Shown piece after piece: positions 59,328-64,000 of a stretch of DNA of 64,000 nt. Positions within the stretch are counted from its first letter, which is position 1. Each line of letters begins with the position of its first letter. Made by a program: the position numbers and the translations under genes. The stretch is taken from positions 1 through 64,000 of the forward strand of contig CAVAVT010000001.1 in assembly GCA_963592185.1 (NCBI GenBank), written 5' to 3'. Source of the DNA: CAVAVT01 sp963592185. GTDB lineage: Bacteria; Bacillota; Negativicutes; Selenomonadales; Selenomonadaceae. A model generated the notes under the pieces. It was not told where the DNA came from. It did no database searches and worked only from the letters and a program-made list of their open reading frames with translations.

Positions 59328-59863
59328 ATCTTCAGCTTGCGCGCAAATACGCCAAGGCTATCTTTGAGATTGCCAGAGACGAAAATAAGCTTGATGAATA
59401 TGGCGAGGAGCTGGCGCTGGCTGGCAGGCTGGTGGCAGAACATCCCGAGCTTCGTGCTTTCCTGGGTAACCCCAAGGTTCAGCGTGAAGACAAGAAGGAT
59501 ATCCTCAGTAAGCTGTTAAAGGACGATTTGTCCAAGATGACTTACAATTTTATAATGCTTTTGGTGGACAAGAGACGTGACAGCCTCATTGAGGCAATCA
59601 GCCACGAGTACATGCTTCTCTCCAACAAGGAGCAGGGCATTGTAATAGCAGATGTCACCGAAGCATTCCCGATGACCGGTTCCCAGGAGGAACGCCTGAA
59701 GCAGAAACTGGAAGAAATCACTGAAAAGACCGTACAGATAAGACACCATATTGATGAGCGCATTATCGGCGGAGTGATTGTCCAGATGGGCGATAAGCGT
59801 ATCGATGGAAGTGTAGCCGGCCAGATGCAGAGCTTGAAAAAGCAGCTGCTGGCAAGTATGTAA
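59321..59863 (+). CDS. atpH: F1Fo ATP synthase subunit delta
   Basis: Links the b stalk to the top of F1, 180 residues. N-terminal helical bundle (ARKYAKAIFEIARDE) and the C-terminal signature ERIIGGVIVQMGDKRIDGSV. Overlaps atpF by 7 bp. Confidence 0.94.
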   Translation: MLNLQLARKYAKAIFEIARDENKLDEYGEELALAGRLVAEHPELRAFLGNPKVQREDKKDILSKLLKDDLSKMTYNFIMLLVDKRRDSLIEAISHEYMLLSNKEQGIVIADVTEAFPMTGSQEERLKQKLEEITEKTVQIRHHIDERIIGGVIVQMGDKRIDGSVAGQMQSLKKQLLASM

Positions 59864-59886
59864 GAAAATTGGGGTGACAGCGAAGT

Positions 59887-61413
59887 ATGAAAATGAATCC
59901 GGAAGAAATAACATCCATCATCAAGAATCAGATTCAGAATTACGACGTTGATCTGAATATTGATGAGACCGGTACTGTTATAGAGATCGGTGACGGCATC
60001 GCCCATATCCATGGACTTTCAAAGGCTATGGCAGGCGAGCTTCTCGATTTCGGAAATGATGTATATGGTTTGGTCCTGAACCTTGAGCAGGACAATGTAG
60101 GTGCCGTTATCCTTGGTGGCGATACAGCCATTGAGGAGGGAGACACCGTTAAGCGCACCGGCAAAATCATGCAGGTGCCTGTTGGCGAAGCAATGATCGG
60201 CCGTGTTGTAGACGCACTGGGCCGTCCTATCGATGGCAAGGGTGCAATCAACGCAACTGAGTATCGTCCTGTTGAGTACAATGCTCCTGGTATTGCAGAC
60301 CGCAAGTCTGTACATGAGCCGCTTCAGACCGGTATCAAGGCAATCGATGCACTGGTTCCTATCGGACGTGGACAGCGTGAGCTTATCATCGGCGACCGTG
60401 GTACAGGAAAGACAGCTATTGCTGTAGATACCATTTTGAACCAGAAGGGTCAGAACTGTATCTGCGTATACGTAGCAATCGGCCAGAAGGCTTCCACCGT
60501 AGCACGTGTTGTTAAGACTTTTGAAGACAATGGTGCAATGGATTACACTATCGTAGTTGCTGCAACAGCTTCTGACAGCTCACCGCTGCAGTATCTGGCT
60601 CCTTATGCCGGTGTTGCAATGGCTGAGTATTTCATGTACAAGGGCAAACATGCACTCTGTGTGTATGATGACCTTTCAAAGCATGCGGCAGCATATCGTG
60701 CAATGTCCCTGCTTCTCCGCAGACCGCCAGGACGTGAGGCGTACCCTGGTGATGTATTCTACTTACATTCCAGACTTTTGGAGCGTGCCGCAAAGCTCTC
60801 CGATGAGCTGGGGGGCGGTTCTATCACCGCACTGCCAATCATCGAGACTTTGGCTGGCGACCTTTCAGGATACATTCCTACAAATGTAATTTCCATTACA
60901 GATGGTCAGATTATGCTTGAGACCGATGCATTCAACTCAGGTATCCGTCCGGCAATCAATGTAGGTCTTTCCGTATCCCGTGTAGGTGGCAGCGCACAGA
61001 TTAAGGCAATGAAGCAGGTTGCTGGTACAATGCGTCTGGATCTGGCTCAGTATCGAGAGCTGGCGGCATTCTCCCAGTTTGCATCCGACCTTGATAAGGA
61101 TACCAAGGAGCAGCTGGACCGTGGTGCCCGCATGGTTGAGACTCTGAAGCAGCCTCAGTACAGCCCACTTCTGGTTCAGGACCAGGTGCTTATCGTTTAC
61201 ACCGCTGTACACGGCTACCTGTCTGATATTCCTGTCAGCAAGGTCGTTGCATTCCAGAATGACTTTATCAGATTCATGCAGACTACTCATGATGAAATCC
61301 GTCAGGAAATCATCGACAAGAAGAAGCTGGATGATGAATTGGAAAAGAAGATTTCTGCAGCTATCGAGGAGTTCAAGAAGCAGAGCTCCTATGTGGAGAG
61401 TGAGCAGGCATAA
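59887..61413 (+). CDS. atpA: F1Fo ATP synthase subunit alpha
   Basis: Regulatory nucleotide-binding subunit of F1, 508 residues. Beta-barrel N-terminus, P-loop GDRGTGKTAIA (near 169-179), QKASTVARVV, and the signature PAINVGLSVSRVGG. Length and motifs are standard. Confidence 0.97.
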   Translation: MKMNPEEITSIIKNQIQNYDVDLNIDETGTVIEIGDGIAHIHGLSKAMAGELLDFGNDVYGLVLNLEQDNVGAVILGGDTAIEEGDTVKRTGKIMQVPVGEAMIGRVVDALGRPIDGKGAINATEYRPVEYNAPGIADRKSVHEPLQTGIKAIDALVPIGRGQRELIIGDRGTGKTAIAVDTILNQKGQNCICVYVAIGQKASTVARVVKTFEDNGAMDYTIVVAATASDSSPLQYLAPYAGVAMAEYFMYKGKHALCVYDDLSKHAAAYRAMSLLLRRPPGREAYPGDVFYLHSRLLERAAKLSDELGGGSITALPIIETLAGDLSGYIPTNVISITDGQIMLETDAFNSGIRPAINVGLSVSRVGGSAQIKAMKQVAGTMRLDLAQYRELAAFSQFASDLDKDTKEQLDRGARMVETLKQPQYSPLLVQDQVLIVYTAVHGYLSDIPVSKVVAFQNDFIRFMQTTHDEIRQEIIDKKKLDDELEKKISAAIEEFKKQSSYVESEQA

Positions 61414-61432
61414 GGCAGCGAGGTGAGAAAAT

Positions 61433-62296
61433 TTGGCAAGCTTACAAGATATACGCCGACGCATAAAGAGTGTACAGAGCACTCAGAAAATCACCAGGGC
61501 CATGAACATGGTTGCTGCTGCTCATCTGCGCCGTGCTCAGGCTGCTGCCAAAGCCAATGAACCTTATGCCATGAAAATGGCTGAGGTGGTGAACCAGATT
61601 GCCAGCAATGCAGGTGATTTTTCACATCCGCTTTTAAAGCAGCATGAGGATGGGAAGGTTCTCTATCTGGTTATGGCTGCAGACAAGGGCCTGGCAGGTG
61701 CTTATTCCAGCAATGTGTTTAAGGAAACACAGAGCCATATTCCGACTCCAGCTGATGCAGCTGTTATTACTGTCGGACGTAAGACCAAGGAATTTTTCAA
61801 GAACCGCCAGTATGAAATCGTTGAAAGCTACATCGGCATCAGCGAGCGTCCGGCCTTTGAACATGCAAGAGAGATTGCAGACAAGCTTATCAATCTGTAC
61901 AGCAGCGGTGAATATAAAGAAATTTACATGGTTTATTCCGTATTCAAGTCAGCTATCAGCTGCATCCCAGTAAGGGTACAGCTCCTTCCTTTCAAGGATA
62001 TGGGCGTGGCTGAAGGTACGGAAAAGGAAGGTTTGAGGGCTGAGTATATTTACGAGCCTTCAGCGGCCGATGTGCTGGGCTATCTCCTTCCTCAGTATTT
62101 GGTAACAACAATATATGCAGCACTTCTGCAGGCTTCCGCCAGTGAGCTGAGTTCCCGTATGAATGCCATGAGCAATGCAACGGACAATGCCGAGGAACTG
62201 CTCAAAAAGCTGGATCTGCACTACAACAAGGTTCGTCAGGCAGGCATTACCAGCGAGATTACAGAAATCGTTGGTGGTGCGGAAGCACTGAAGTAA
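61433..62296 (+). CDS. atpG: F1Fo ATP synthase subunit gamma
   Basis: Central-shaft subunit, 287 residues. N-terminal helix DIRRRIKSVQSTQKITRAMNMV and C-terminal helix SSRMNAMSNATDNAEELLKKL, LHYNKVRQAGITSEI; middle MAADKGLAGAYSSNV. TTG start after GAGGTGAG. Confidence 0.96.
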   Translation: MASLQDIRRRIKSVQSTQKITRAMNMVAAAHLRRAQAAAKANEPYAMKMAEVVNQIASNAGDFSHPLLKQHEDGKVLYLVMAADKGLAGAYSSNVFKETQSHIPTPADAAVITVGRKTKEFFKNRQYEIVESYIGISERPAFEHAREIADKLINLYSSGEYKEIYMVYSVFKSAISCIPVRVQLLPFKDMGVAEGTEKEGLRAEYIYEPSAADVLGYLLPQYLVTTIYAALLQASASELSSRMNAMSNATDNAEELLKKLDLHYNKVRQAGITSEITEIVGGAEALK

Positions 62297-62308
62297 GGAG
62301 GTTTAGCA

Positions 62309-63721
62309 TTGGCTAAGGGTAAAATAGTACAGGTTATTGGACCTGTCGTAGATATTGAATTCCCGGCAGGCGAGCTGCCGAGAATCCTTAACGCAGTCAC
62401 CGTAAAGGGCAAGTCCGGAGATTTGGATATTGACCTGGTGGTTGAGGTTATGCAGCACTTGGGAGACAGCGTTACCCGCTGTATCTCCATGAGCTCCACC
62501 GACGGACTTGTCCGTGGAATGGAGGCTGAGGATACCGGCGCACCTATTACCGTTCCCGTTGGACCGGAATGCCTGGGCCGTGTATTCAACGTACTTGGAC
62601 AGACAGTAGACCATAATCCTGCTCCGGTAGGAAACAAGGAAGCATGGCCTATTCATCGTGAGGCTCCTAAGTTCGATGAGCAGGAAACATCCACTCAGAT
62701 TCTTGAAACCGGTATCAAGGTAGTTGACCTTATTGCTCCGTATTCCCGTGGTGGTAAAATCGGCTTGTTCGGTGGTGCAGGTGTAGGTAAGACAGTTCTT
62801 ATCATGGAGCTTATCCACAACATCGCAACACAGCACGGCGGTTATTCCGTATTCGCAGGTGTCGGCGAGCGTACCCGTGAGGGTAATGACCTTTGGTCCG
62901 AAATGACCGAGTCCGGAGTTATCGACAAGACCGCTCTGGTATACGGTCAGATGAACGAGCCGCCTGGAGCACGTATGCGTGTTGCTCTTACTGGTTTGAC
63001 CATGGCGGAGTACTTCCGTGATGTTGAGGGCCAGGACGTGCTTCTCTTCATCGATAACATTTTCCGTTTCATTCAGGCAGGTTCCGAGGTTTCCGCACTG
63101 CTGGGCAGAATGCCTTCAGCGGTTGGTTACCAGCCTACTCTGAATACAGATATAGGTGCTCTTCAGGAGCGTATTACTTCCACCAAGAAGGGTTCTATCA
63201 CTTCTGTACAGGCTGTATACGTACCTGCGGATGACCTTACAGACCCGGCTCCGGCAGGAACATTTGCACACTTGGATGCAACCACCGTTCTTTCCCGTCA
63301 GATTGCAGAGCTGGGTATTTATCCCGCTGTGGATCCGCTGGATTCCACATCCCGTATCCTTGATCCGAACATTATCGGCGAGGAGCATTATCAGGTAGCC
63401 CGTGGTGTGCAGTCCGTTCTCCAGAAGTACAAGGAGCTGCAGGATATCATCGCAATACTTGGTATGGAAGAACTTTCCGATGAGGATAAGATGACAGTAG
63501 CACGTGCACGTAAGATACAGCGTTTCCTGTCTCAGCCGTTTGCTGTTGCTGAGCAGTTCACCGGTACTCCGGGTGCTTATGTACATCTGCGTGATACTAT
63601 CCGTGGATTCAAGGAGATTCTCGAAGGCAAGTACGATGACCTTCCAGAGGCAGCCTTCTACATGGTAGGCAGCATTGAGGAAGTCGTTGAAAAGGCTGAG
63701 AAGATGAAAAAGGAGGGATGA
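62309..63721 (+). CDS. atpD: F1Fo ATP synthase subunit beta
   Basis: Catalytic subunit, 470 residues. P-loop GGAGVGKTVLIMEL (near 152-165), catalytic Glu in GVGERTREGNDLW, DELSEED-type motif (here MEELSDED) and the usual LSRQIAELGIYPAVDPLDS (key part PAVDPLDS). TTG start after AAGGAGG. Confidence 0.97.
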   Translation: MAKGKIVQVIGPVVDIEFPAGELPRILNAVTVKGKSGDLDIDLVVEVMQHLGDSVTRCISMSSTDGLVRGMEAEDTGAPITVPVGPECLGRVFNVLGQTVDHNPAPVGNKEAWPIHREAPKFDEQETSTQILETGIKVVDLIAPYSRGGKIGLFGGAGVGKTVLIMELIHNIATQHGGYSVFAGVGERTREGNDLWSEMTESGVIDKTALVYGQMNEPPGARMRVALTGLTMAEYFRDVEGQDVLLFIDNIFRFIQAGSEVSALLGRMPSAVGYQPTLNTDIGALQERITSTKKGSITSVQAVYVPADDLTDPAPAGTFAHLDATTVLSRQIAELGIYPAVDPLDSTSRILDPNIIGEEHYQVARGVQSVLQKYKELQDIIAILGMEELSDEDKMTVARARKIQRFLSQPFAVAEQFTGTPGAYVHLRDTIRGFKEILEGKYDDLPEAAFYMVGSIEEVVEKAEKMKKEG

Positions 63722-63724
63722 TCT

Positions 63725-64000
63725 GTGTCTACGATACAGCTCGATATTGTCTCTCCGGACAAGCTGGTATATTCTGACCAAATCGATATGCTCATCTGCC
63801 GTACAACCGGCGGTGAGCTGGGAATTCTGCCGAAGCACACACATTTGGCAACAGGCCTCCTTTCCCATGCACTCCGCATAAAGAAGGATGGCTCTGAAAG
63901 CCTGATAGCTGTGTCGGGAGGATTTATGGAGGTTACTCCTGACAAGATTACGATTTTGGCATCAGCAGCCGAAACTCCTATTGAAATCGATATCAATCGT
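63725..64000 (+). CDS. atpC: F1Fo ATP synthase subunit epsilon (partial, cut by window end)
   Basis: The first 92 codons of the epsilon subunit: beta-sandwich domain with TIQLDIVSPDKLVYSDQID, GELGILPKHTHLAT and VSGGFMEVTPDKITILA. The C-terminal helical hairpin lies beyond the window. GTG start, 6 nt after AAAGGAGGG and 3 bp after atpD. Confidence 0.95.
   Translation, partial: MSTIQLDIVSPDKLVYSDQIDMLICRTTGGELGILPKHTHLATGLLSHALRIKKDGSESLIAVSGGFMEVTPDKITILASAAETPIEIDINR

Overview
The window reads as chromosomal DNA of a flagellated, Gram-negative-type (diderm) Firmicute of the class Negativicutes, most likely a Selenomonadaceae-like anaerobe. Three things point there: Bacillus-like synteny (mbl followed by the flgF/flgG pair) sits beside flagellar L- and P-ring genes that only a cell with an outer membrane needs; a single block of about 36 kb carries nearly all genes for outer-membrane building; and MlaD, BamA and the OmpH/Skp proteins have the unusual forms known from Veillonella and its relatives. 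Genus assignment is inference. A run of Ns at 29533-29863 shows this is a draft assembly.

Layout. 1-1780: tRNA-Glu(CUC) directly downstream of gltX, both on the minus strand. 1920-4776: a REC-GGDEF-EAL c-di-GMP protein and a secreted beta-propeller-like protein. 5108-7947: sucCD and a HAD phosphatase. 8145-13943: mbl-flgF-flgG-flgA-flgH-flgI-flgJ, linking cell-shape and flagellar rod/ring genes. 14101-17611: two exported proteins, an AMIN-phosphodiester glycosidase and an S55-like serine protease whose Ser and His motifs are in the opposite order to SpoIVB.

17784-53639: the outer-membrane cluster, all on the plus strand: mlaEFD-tolC-tamB (lipid traffic), a small sigma factor and a single-span membrane protein, bamA and an unknown barrel-like protein, three OmpH/Skp-like proteins, lpxD-lpxL-lpxC-fabZ-lpxA-lpxI-lpxB (lipid A), msbA, a waaA-lpxK fusion, kdsB-A-D-C (Kdo), a second lpxL, lptC-A-B and one lptF/G (LPS export), then a DUF3084 protein and a YqgF-like protein. 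Several internal terminator-like hairpins and promoters suggest it is transcribed as overlapping sub-operons.

53684-64000: dCMP deaminase, wecA-wecB (undecaprenyl-linked GlcNAc/ManNAc precursors), and the F-type ATP synthase operon atpZ-I-B-E-F-H-A-G-D-C, cut by the window end inside atpC. Its c subunit has two membrane carboxylates. The most notable items are the sigma factor/membrane protein pair with a structured promoter, the MlaD barrel fusion, the WaaA-LpxK fusion, the Skp triplet, the reordered S55 protein, and a 38-nt intergenic repeat found upstream of mbl with a related copy upstream of wecA.
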